Shown here in pieces: positions 27,201-39,200 of a DNA stretch of 64,000 bases. Source of the DNA: Apricaphanius iberus (lineage: Eukaryota; Chordata; Actinopteri; Cyprinodontiformes; Aphaniidae); contig JAPXFQ010001662.1 of the NCBI GenBank assembly GCA_028564705.1, positions 7,686,001 to 7,750,000 on the forward strand, read 5' to 3'. The stretch's first letter is position 1; each line of letters opens with the position of its first letter. The translations under genes were made by a program, and so were the position numbers. The notes under the pieces are model-generated. The model was not told the origin of the DNA. It saw only the letters and a program-made list of their open reading frames with translations, and searched no databases.

Positions 27201-30200
27201 AAGAGGGATCACCTGAATGACATCAAAGTGTCACTGTGGGTTTGACCAATCACCTGTCTCTTTATGCACTAAGCAGAGGTCACATGGGAGGACCAGCAAA
27301 GGAAAACACCCAATGGTACACTACCAGCCACTAGCCTTCTCCAGGTGTAGGCATAGTGTGTTTTCCGTAGATTGTAGTTAGTTGGTACCCTTTCTATATA
27401 GACACCCATGGGCCATCTTTTTTTTTTTTTTATTGTACAAAAAGTAGTTAACATTTGCTTTATAGGAAGTCTAAATAATCCCCATATTTATATGTCAGCA
27501 TATTGTATTTTTCATAGAAGCAAAAAACTACAGAAAATGCAGTATTTTTGTGTGACAATAAAACGGGACCAAGAAATGAGCCCTGAGGTACACCATGAGG
27601 ATAATTGTGGTGTGGGGTTTTGCATGTTATTTAAAGTGCTCCCTGAGGAAACTGATAATTTGTCTGCCCTGATTTTTTGTCTGTTTAACCCTCAACAACT
27701 TGTTTGGTTGATCTCCTTTTGCTTTCGTTGATTGTTGTCACTTGAAGGAGACGTGTTGCCTGCAAGCGCAGAAGGTAGAGACGCTCTTTCTTTCCGCTTT
27801 GCAGTTTTTGTGCAAACCGCTGTGAAGTTAATGTGAATTTTTGATGTCCAAGAGTTCTGTTGTGCTCGACTCGAGCTTGCTTTTTGGTCTGTGGTTTGAA
27901 AAGATTGAATAAAAGAAAATGAAAATAGACCTCTTGCTTTTTACAGCGATATCAGACGTAGCTTTTTTTATAAAACGTTTTTGAAACTTTTGATCCCAGA
28001 TAATTAGTTAGTCCTACTTTCTATCACAGAAACTTAAGAACATATTCTGTATTCAAAGACCTATTTAAAGTAATAACACTGTCCATAGAACCAAACTTTA
28101 CTTTTTTAACTTAAACGGTGATGCTGCACAATAAAATGACTCCATGCTGCCAGTTGCACCACCTTCCCTATTATTGTTGTAAACTAAAGCTCTTGTTATT
28201 TCTCTTCAGGTGTGATGAAGGACCCCACCAAGGTAAAATACCCTACAGAAATCAAAACCAAAAGCTTGTAAGCCCCCCCCCCCCCACACACACACACAAC
28301 TCACCTGTCTGCTTGTCTTCTGTCTCCAGATGAGGGACAGCCTATCATTTAAGTCATCAGACAGCGACGTCAGCGACGTTTCAGCCATGTCCAACGCATC
28401 TGAAACCAGAACAGCCCTCAAGATCAGGTGAGAAATCAAGGAACCAGCCTTAATTCAGCCTTCAAAAAATAAAAAAAATCTGATCTCATTCAGTTTTTAA
28501 TTTTACTAAACAGCTTACACATAGTTACATTGTCTCACAAACGTATTTACATTTCTTGAAAGTTCGATTCATTTTACTGGGGTGTGACACAAGGTGAAAC
28601 AAGCACCATGCATTTGTATAAGAATGATGATAATGGATCTGTTACAAATTAAAATATGAAAATCTTGCCGTGCTCATTTTAAATCAAATGCAACAAATGA
28701 CGTTTTAGGTCACCTAATTGGTAAAGAGATTAAATCTGTAAGCAAGAGCTCTAAGAAGAAATCCAAATAAAAGTCTGTTTGGAGTTTTTGTAGTTAGCAA
28801 TGTTGGTCAGATGAGGTGTTTGTTTTTTGTGTTTAAAAACTTCACAAACCATCGCTGTGGTGAAAAGTTATGGTGGAGGGGCTTTTCTTCCCCACGGACA
28901 AGGATAGCTGGTCAGAGGGGTTGTGAAGGATCTGAGAGACTCCTGGTTGAAGGCAGCATGGCGGTGCAGTTGGTAGCACTATCACCTGAAACAAGAAGGT
29001 CCTGGGCTCCTTATCTCAGCCTGGGGTCTTTCTGCTGTAGTTTGCATGTCTTCCCTGTGCATACGTGGGTTTTCTCTGGGTACTGCAATTAGTCTGTCTA
29101 AATTTCCCTCAGGTGAAAGTGTGTGCATGGTTATTTGTCCTGTGCGTCTTTTTGACACCATCCAGGGTGTATTCCTTCACTTGCCCAATCACCTTGATCA
29201 GGACGATGGACGGTGGCCAAAGTTTTTTTCTAAGAGGGCCAAAATGAAAATACCGCGGGTCAAATAGAATTTACATGAAATACAGCTAGTAGATTAAAAT
29301 TGTTATTCATTATACAGTTATTTAACCCTCCTTTTTGTGTAAATAACATTTAGTAAATTAAGTTATTTATAGCCAGTTAGAACACAAATCTAAACTTCAG
29401 TATATGATTGATTTAGTATTGATGCAAAAAATATTTTCTTTCTCTCCCAGTACTTTTTTAAAGGGCCTATATCATGCTATTTTACAGCTTTCAACTTCAG
29501 GGATAGACGTATATATGATAAAATGTTACAGTCTGTGTTATACAGTTTTAATTTGTCCTGAAATTTAACTTTTACCCTATAGTTAATGTGGGACCACGAC
29601 GTAAAACGGCTCGTTTCTCTATAATCCTGCCTCCTGGCCCCCAGACTATCTTATTTTGCTCACCAGGGGATGCTCTAGATCAGGGGTGCCCAAAGTGGGG
29701 CCCGTGGGCCAAAGTTGGCCCTCTAAGACATTTAATTTGGCTCACCAGAGGGTGTCCTAGATCTTATATAAAAGCCCACTTTAACCAGACAATAAACCTA
29801 ATTTGCATCATCTTTGTTTTCCACTGCTACCACCACTTTTGATAAATAGGCCCAATGACTATGAATTGTTACATTATATTTGAAATATCATAAATTAAGT
29901 TTAACATTGAAATACAAGTAACTACAAGGGGCATGTTGACGAGATTTTTGCATGTATTCAGATTTGCACACTTAATAAGACCACAAATAGTCATATTTTA
30001 TTACATTTATAAAAATGTCTGATGACACTTTGCTGCCACACTGGACTGGATCTACCTCCAAGTTTGTGGGACACCATCATCACGCTGGCTGCTAATTTAG
30101 TCCGCTATTATCAACACGGAGTGACATTGTCAAAAGCTTGAATAACTGTATAATAATTCAAAGTTTTTTACTTTTCTATTAGTATTTTTTCTTTGTGTAA

Positions 30201-33200
30201 CATTTTACATATGGCCCATGGTTCTGATACATTTTCATTTTGGCCCTCTGCTCTAGATCTAGAATTTTTGCTAACATTAGCACTTCAGCTTAATTAAGCT
30301 AACATTATGCTTTGTAGGTAGCCTATATTTTAACATACTAAATAAATTGAGTTATTGTTAACCAACACTTAGTGTTTGTCTGTGTCATTTGAGCTAACCG
30401 TAGCATTTTAGCTAACATTAGTACTTTAGCTAATTTAAGCTAACATATGCTTTTTAGGTATATTTTAAGGTACTGAATGGATTGAGTTACTGTTAGGCCA
30501 CGTCCACACTAAGCCGGATAATGCCTTAAACGTATAATTATTTAGTCTACACCCCCCTGTCGTCCACACTAACCTGGCGTCGTTTAAGGTCTGTGGCCGG
30601 ATAACTATTAGCCGGGTAAGAGAGCCGTGTAAATCTTAATTCAACGGCTAAATGAGCCAGTGTGGACAGCTTCCCCGGATAATGAAAGGAAGTGGCGTCA
30701 ATGAATGCTGCGTCAATAACAATACGACACTACAGACAAAAACAACAGCGAAGAGTAATAAATCGATCTCGTCGTCTGTCCACACCAAAAACTCTCTCTT
30801 CTTCTGAGCAGCTATTGTTCTCTTCGGTTAACGGGACAAGCAGATATGTACTGTGCTGTAGAGCTTCTTGTATATATTATGTAGGCGCTGGCGTCACGTA
30901 GATTATACGCGTTTTCCATTCGTCTTTTCGCGCATGGCCTGTATTTGCACAGGTCTGTATGGGATTGCGCAATCATGGGAACTTAAACGGACCTTAAACG
31001 GGGCGTAAATGCTCGTGTTGAGTGGATAACATTAGGCAACTCCCCGTATAACCTTATCGGCTTATTGTGGACGTAGCCTTACCCAATATTTTAGTGCTTC
31101 CCAACATGCTACCAGTAGAGTTTTAACTAACCATACCAATTTCGCTAATTTTACATTTAAATTTCAGATCATTGTAATTTAACAGCTATAGTAACATAAT
31201 AAATAAATTGAGTTACTATTAACCAACATGTTACTGTTTGACAACATGCTATCTTGACCATTTAAGCTCATATTTACACTTAAGAAAGATTTAGATTTAG
31301 GCAAATTTTTGCTAGAATTTGCATTGTAGCACGATTGCATCATACTGAAATGATTGAGCTAATGTTTAGCTAACATGTAAGTCTCTGCCAAAATATTACC
31401 AGTACCATTTTAGCTAGCATTTGGAAATTAGCTCATTTTAGTTAACACTGGCATTTTAGCTAATATTGATCATTTTGTTGTGTGGTAGGGTTGGCTGACT
31501 ATTTATCTTTCATCTGCTGATTCTGCTTATCTCACTTCAGCCATTCTCTTGCAGTTTAATTCTAATATTTAAGCTATTTTCTGCAAATAAATTCAGCTTA
31601 CAGCATTCACACTGCATTTTCGCAGGAAATTAAACTTTTTCTAGTTTTACTAAAATCTCTGCTCTAAGACAGATTAACGTGTACGCACAACACGGCCCAC
31701 AATTCTTTACCGAAGCCTCGTGATACTTTAACTGAAAATAAAACCATAGTCAAATCCCTTGTTTGTGGTCAATAAACCTGATCAAATCTGTCACATAAAA
31801 TCCATAGAAAATATGCTAACTGTTGTGGTTGTATCATATCATGATAAAAGGAGGACAAGTTGCTTTATCCTTTCATACATTAAGTTATTACAGGTCTTAG
31901 GTCTCTGATGTACAGTTTATATATATTCTCAAACCGCTGGCTTAGCTTTGTATTGAGCTGTTCATAATGCAGTCAAAATGATTTCCTCAGTTTAAATAGG
32001 CTTACTTTTGGAAATAATCAGTTTACTTGTGCATTAATTGTAAAGTGAATGCACTGTAAAGTTAATGCACAAGTACAATGGACATTCTGCACATATTTCT
32101 GAATATTTTTATTTATTTAAACATCTTAAAGTATCTTGCTCTGTTGCACATTACAACTCCATTTCTGGACTTTTAAGTTAAGTTTGAATTTCTCCTTGTG
32201 GTACAATAGAGGGTTGTTATTATATTCTATGATGGGCTGGATGGGGTTCAAATGGAGTCTCCAACATCTTCAGTCTCAGCTCTGTCATCATTTAACATTT
32301 TAAATGCCTGTTTTATGTGTGTGTTGCCGTGTTTTGCTTCATTTATATTTTTGCATGTCATTTCACGATGTTTGCATGTGCATGTTGTATAAATCTGATG
32401 TCAGCACGCTGCTGTTTTGGTCTGTTGTCCTATTTTTTTGTTGTTGCATGCTCTCCATCTGCACGCTGCTGTCTCCGCACTCTGATTGGCGGAGACAGTA
32501 AGGTGGATTCTGTGGAGGGCCAGTCAGTGGACTTGGGTGGAGGAGGATCAGAGGGGGTAGAGGAAGGAGAGGGAACAGCGGAGGGTGAGACGGCACTTCA
32601 CAAGAGCGAATCGGTGGAAGAAGGACTGGAGGAGGAGGCTGAGTCTGCAAAGTAAGAATGCTGCACAGTTCAAAAAGCTTGAAGACTTTGTCCACTCTGC
32701 TGGTGCTATTAGTAGGCCATCCACAAACATTCTCTGTGTAGTTTTAACATGCTCCCCTTTAGATGTGATCCTGCACTCAGCTTTAAGGGTTTTCTTTCTC
32801 TCCTTCCCATAACTGTTCTAGCCTCTCCTCCTTGGCTCATTTAGCTCCTTTCCTTTGATAACCGAGAAATTTGTGTCTTTTATCTGCAGGGCGGCGTCTA
32901 CCTCTGGTGCACCCCTCACGAAGTCCTCTAGCGTCGGCGGAGAGATCTGCTCGTTGGGACGGAACGACGACGACGATGACGACAAGAAGCGCCGCTCCAG
33001 CTTTGGAGCGAGGATGATGGGAATGGTCGGACTGGGGAAAAAGAGTCAGAGCGCATCCCAGCTCAATCCAGAGGGTCAGTCCCAGTTGATTAAAAGCTTA
33101 CACTCACAGACAAACAGAGAGTTGGTTGTTAATAGAAAAGGGTGTTCCCCAAGGCTCACTTTAGGACCTGTTCTACTTTCACAAGATGGGTTGTTTTCTA

Positions 33201-36200
33201 CCAGCTATAACACCGCTAACATTTAATTTCCCACTTATAGTACAAGTAAACCTCTCTCGCCCTTTAACAAAAACAAATCAAAATATATGATATTTCAGTC
33301 TCTAACGTCTAATAATCTAAGTAATGCTGGAGTCTTTGTAGTTTAGCGTTGAACGGTATAACTGATGACAGTATCAACCAGTTTAAATGAACTCTACCAC
33401 TTCTTCTAAGCAGAGTGGTCAACAATCCAATCAGAATTATACCAGAAGGTAGTTGAGGGCAACTTTCCATCAGAAGGTGTACAACCTGAACGTTGATCAG
33501 CTCCAATTGAAGATTAATTTTAGATTAATTTTAAATCTCTTCCATTTGTTCTTTACAGAGGAGGAGAAGAAAAAGAAAGCAATAAGACTTCCTGTCCAGA
33601 GGAGTGTGGAAACTGGTTTGGCCATCGAGTTTAAATCTCGATTCACCCGACAACCGAGTCGAGATCCAGACGCAGACGACCCCAAACCCGGAGCGTACGC
33701 CAGTTTTCTGTTTTTTCCTCCGTTTTTGTCACTCCTAGTCGTTTTAAATGAAAAAAAAAATTCATACCAACACGCCTTATTTTAGCATGCTTACTTTCAG
33801 TTCGTCTTCCAGCCTCATTTGAATTCATTCATCTTTTTATCTTTACTGCTTTTTCTCTCTTTATTGGGTTTAATTCCTTCTTTTTCTGCTCTTTTTCTCC
33901 AACTGAATGTTTAATCACAATATAGACGCATTCTAATGTATCTGTTTGTTCCTCTCTGCATGTCATCAGTCTGATATTTCCAGGTGTGAAGTTGGCATCA
34001 GATAAGCAGTTCACAGGCTTCCTGGAGGGTTTAGGTCCCGGCCAATTGGCTGGACGTCAGACTTTGGCCACGCCTCCTATGGGTATTACTAATTATCAGT
34101 ATTTATTCATTCACATCTTTACTTAGTTGTTAATATGAATCAATTGCACCTGAAGAGTTTGTTTTTTAATCAATTGTATTAGTTTGCAAGCAGTATACTT
34201 ACAGTTCAACACTGTTCTTATTGTGACTTTTAATTTCTGTTGGTTTTATTATAACTAGCAATGTTAGCATTCAGTGACTGAAGTCAAGAATGATCACTGA
34301 CGATTAGGGATGCACCGCTTATGATACTGTTATTGGTTATCCGGGCCGATACCGTTCTTACGTACTGTATAGGTATCGGTTACAGTTAACCAATTAACTT
34401 TTTACCCTTTTTGATTTGGTTGCCATTTTAGTTCAGGATTTCCAATCTACTGCATTACAGTTACGTTACAGTTAACCGATACCAAGAACCGATATTTAAA
34501 ATGTGGAAAACTCTGCAATAGTTTCACAAAATATGTATATTTTTCAATGTCATGTTTTTTGCTGTGATTTTTATTTAAAAAATTCTGCTCTAATTCATCA
34601 TCGTATGTTGTAATAATCAAGAGAAGAAAATAAAACCTGTCTTCCAAGTTCACTGCATTTATTTTGTGTTGTAGAAGTATCGTTGTTGGTACTTGGTATC
34701 GGCAAGTACTCAAATCCAAGTATCGGTATTGTATCCGTTTGAAAAAAGTGGTATTGTTGCATCCTTACTGAGGATAAAACCACAAAAATATCAAGATCCT
34801 GTGCTTCTCTACTTGTATGAAGCCAAAACAAACAAGAGAAATAATAAAAGTTAAAATGTGCAATGATTCAGGGTTTTTTTTTTTTTTCAAACTGGTACGA
34901 TACCTTTGATCTGAGTCCTTGCCGATACTTCTACAACACAAAATATTTTCTTCTCTGCTTTTTATCAAGAAATGATGTTGAAAAATAAAATATTAATAAA
35001 AAATTAGCACAAAACTACAATTTCAAGTGAAAAATAATGTTTTTTTCTGTGAAATAATTGCAGAGTTTCCACATTTTAAGTATCTATTCATGGTATCAGT
35101 TAACCTTAACCGATACGAGTACATTAGAACGGTATCGGCCGGATACATGTATCGTTATCGGTTCATCTCTATTAAAAAGCCTTTAAAAAATCCAGAACAA
35201 TAAACAATTGAACAAAACTATATGACATAGAATATTTATAAAAATGCTAGAAACAATTTTAAAATCAATATATTTTTTATGGTTATTTTAATGTTTTCAA
35301 ATTCAGATCATGATTATTCATGAACACTTCATGCTGCCTTGTTTCTGTTTCTTCAAACACACATATTTGGTTGTATGTAACAGCATTTTTCCTGGCAAAG
35401 CTCTCTCTGTTCTCACTTTCTTTCTAGTTCCTGGATTTAAAAAAATAGCTGCATGACTCTTGTTTCTATTTTTATTTAGAAAGATTTAATTTCACCTGAC
35501 CGTCTCTCTGTTGATCAGGGGACATCCAGATTGGGATGGTCTACAGGAAGGAGCGGCTGGACGTGGAAGTGATTCGAGCCCGAGGCCTCGTCGGCAAACA
35601 GGGCAACAAGAACACTCCAGGTGACAAAACCTCACAAACAATTTAACGTTGTAGATACATAATACTGTGCTATGAAAGGGGCAACAACCCTAAACATTCA
35701 GCCAGAAGTACAACGGAACGGTTTCAAAGCCTATTGAGAAGTTTGAATGGCGTAGTCAAAGTCTAGACTTAAATTCATTTGAGAATCTATTGCTGCACTA
35801 GAATATTGCTGTTAACTGATGCTTTCTATGCAATCAGACTGGGCTGTGTAATGCTAGTAGAGACTCATCCAAAAGACTTGCAGCTGAAATGTTCTATTTT
35901 CTTTTTTTTTTCTAATTCTGATGCCTGCACAAGTTTTCAGATTTTAATTTTCTAGGAACGTGTTCAACATACTTTTTTCCTTTACTGCGGACATATCTAA
36001 ACTAGTTTGTCAATCAAACAAAATCCACATAAAACAGACTCAAGTTCCTGAGTTGTTGTACATCAATGCTGTTTATGTAGTAGGTTGGAAATCCTGAACT
36101 AAAATGGAAACCAAATCAAAAAGGGTAAAAAGTTAACAAATCTATTATGTAAATATTGTAAAGTGCATTTTTAAAGAGAAAGTAACCAATTTATTGGGTT

Positions 36201-39200
36201 TTCAGTGATAAATGTTAGATTATAAAAGAGCACCTGCAGCACCCCCTGGTGGTAGGAACGAGTATTTATGCTAAAGATGATTGCTGAACAGAACAATGTG
36301 GTGTTTGAATTTCTTTTAATTTCTTTTCCTTTGTTTATTTTCATCCGCTTGTAAAGATCTGATCTGAGAATCTCTCAATAGATAGTTTAGCTTCATATAT
36401 GTGTTTTGCATTTCTATGTTTTTATATTGACAAAATGTTTATAAAACTTGTTTTTAAAAAATGTGACGTTTGGCAAACTGTCGGCATATTCAACTTTCTG
36501 ATCTAATAATAATATTATTTAAGATGAAGTGAAGAAATGTAGCTACGCTTTCTGCAGACGAGCCTTTTGGGTTCGTTTCACCGACTTATGCAGGATGGTG
36601 TGTGCTTGTGTTGCAGCCCCATATGTGAAGGTGTATCTAATGGATAATGGGAAGTGCGTGTTGAAGAGAAGAACGCGTCTGGCAAGAAAAACTCTGGACC
36701 CTCTTTACCAACAGCAGCTACAGTTTGAAGAAAATCCAGAGGGAAAAGTTCTACAGGTACGTGAAAGTGACCGACGGATCTTTCTTTCACACATGCAGAA
36801 CTGAGAATACTGTAAAGCAGGAAGTGATTTGGGAAGAAAAATGGAAGGAAGAGGAGGTCAGAAGAAATACTGGAGACCTTAAAGGGATCATTTTTTGCAA
36901 CCTGGACCTTATTTATAGCAAACATTAGGCTGAGTTACTCACCCAGACAAGTTTGGAGCCACTTGGAGTCCTTATGGAGGAGTTTATCTACATTCAATCA
37001 GCAAATATCCATATAATGGGAGTCATGGGGCAGCTTAAGTGCAACCTCTAAATAAGGCATTTTCTGCCACAAAACCTTCATTTCAACAATTTTTTTGCTA
37101 TGAATCACTGTCACTATTCTCCTGGGAGTTAGTATTGTTGTTTTCTGGAGTGTTTAACATGCTTTTAATCCAACCGAATCCAATTTAGACAAACTGGCCA
37201 TTTAAATGACGTTGCAGCTGCAGTCTGCGCAGGTTGTGGAGAGGGAGCCTGTTAGTGTAGTTGGAATAAAAGCCTGTAAAACACACCAGATGACAACAAC
37301 GAAGAACCACCGAGGCGCTCTGAACTCACGGGGAAATAAGTGTTAGTACTAGGGCTTTTTTTGATAGATTAATCCAGCATTTTATCGACTGATTAATTGA
37401 TTAATCTCATAATTTTTTTTAGTGTTTTTAAAGAACCAAAACAAATCATGCATAATGAAAATATGGCTGTAAAATGATCAAGCATTTTCCTTTTATCTCT
37501 CAAAAAAACAAAGAACTCCAACATTTGGTTCCAAAACTAAGCCCATTTACAGTATTTTTTTATTTGACAAAATAACAGTCAACGGCAATAATGTAAGTTA
37601 ATAAACTAAACAGTCCATCCACTTTTTTGTGAAAAGTTGTTTGTTTTTACTTTTTCGCCAATCACTTAAATTGTTTGAAAAGCAAGCAGAGTTTGAGACG
37701 AGATTGTCACACAAACCTTAGGAAAACAAAATTACTGTAAAACTCTCAAATGTGACCAGCTCAGAGTGGGTCGCCACTAGAAGAACATCTCTGCTTTTAT
37801 TTTGGTGCTACAGTCCCAGACCCACCCTGGGCCCCCTTTAGCCCCTCTTTATTCACCTCCTGGATACGCCCCTGCTCAGCAGCACTGAACATTTAGGAAA
37901 GTTACTTATTAATCATTCTAAAAACTCACAGGAGTCTCTGTGTCAGGAGAGAGTGAGAAAGTATTTTTTTCTTACCTTGGTCGCAGCGCAGCAATAAGTC
38001 TGTTGATTTTTGACGCTGTAAATGTGATGTTGGAGCATTTTTTCGTTGTAGATAGTGACGTTACGGCACTTAAAACTGTCTTCATCCGTCCACACTCAAA
38101 TACTGAAAAAAGAGAAAACACAGATCTCCACTTTGGCCAGAGTTTTTTAAATTTTTTTATACATTTTTGGTGCTGAAAATCTGCGTTTACGTGTGAATAA
38201 CAGGCCAAACCGTAGAAAAATATCTCAGTTTTGTGAGATACCTGGCTTTGTGTGGACAAGGCTCTTTTGCCGTTGAACGTGAATAAGTTTACTACTTATA
38301 AAACATCAAAGCTAAACATATCTAGTCAAACAGCATCATAACATTGCTACAAATACAGTATTAAAATTAGTGAACTCAGCGACGGTCAAACAGCATGTGG
38401 ATATTTTCTGATTCTGGATCATTGAACTCGTACTGCTGTGGTACGCCAGCTCTACTTTGCAGTATCTACGCTTTACCGTGTTCTCTTCCTTTTTTTAGAA
38501 TGTCACAATCTCAAATTTTGCACATTTTCTGCCATTGATGGACATCTTTATTCTCCACCATTGCGCCAACTAAATTCAAACTGTATCACGCGCTGCTGTT
38601 GTGCTTGGCATAGGTTCGTCCAAAACATCGGCCCGTGTGGAACAATCAGATCCCTGCGGGTCATAGTGCGCTTCATAGGAATTTAACGAGGCTTCGAGGC
38701 AGAGTTTTTGCCTCAAACAATTTTTGAAATCGATTAAATCGAGTTACTTGACGAATCATTTCAGCCCTAGCTAGTTCATAACTAAACACTGGTGAAACGA
38801 AGGAGATATTGCCACCTTGCACCTTGCCTGCCCTATTAACTCCCATTATATGGATATACGCTGATCGTTAATGGATACAAACTTCTCCCGAAGGACAAGT
38901 GGCCCAAAACTTGTCTGGGTGAGTAAAAAAACGTAATCAATGCTAAAAATAAGGTCCAGGTTGCAAAAACCTGTAATTCCCCTTTAAGTTTTTTTGTTTT
39001 TTTTGGTTCCAAGATAGGATTGTTTGATCAAAATCTGGAGCTGATGCCTCGCCTTGCATCTGCAGACCATCGAGTCATCATGTTAATGTACCAGGCACTA
39101 AAAAGTGAAACGTTTTACCTTCACTGAATAAATTGATGTTAGAGACATTAAAAAGTAAAAACTTTTAGCTATCTTCTGGAGACTTCCCATTTGCTGTCAA

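Larger units (their letters stand above)
28428..32498 (+). other. rims2 intron with SINE, hAT-like and Harbinger-like copies
   Basis: A 4-kb intron. It contains a SINE-like copy (28953-29215), a hAT-like copy (29683-30250) and a MITE with TTA duplication (30496-31078). It also has degenerate TTAGCTAACATT-rich tracts at about 30270-30470 and 31080-31480. No exon is recognised. Confidence 0.6.
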
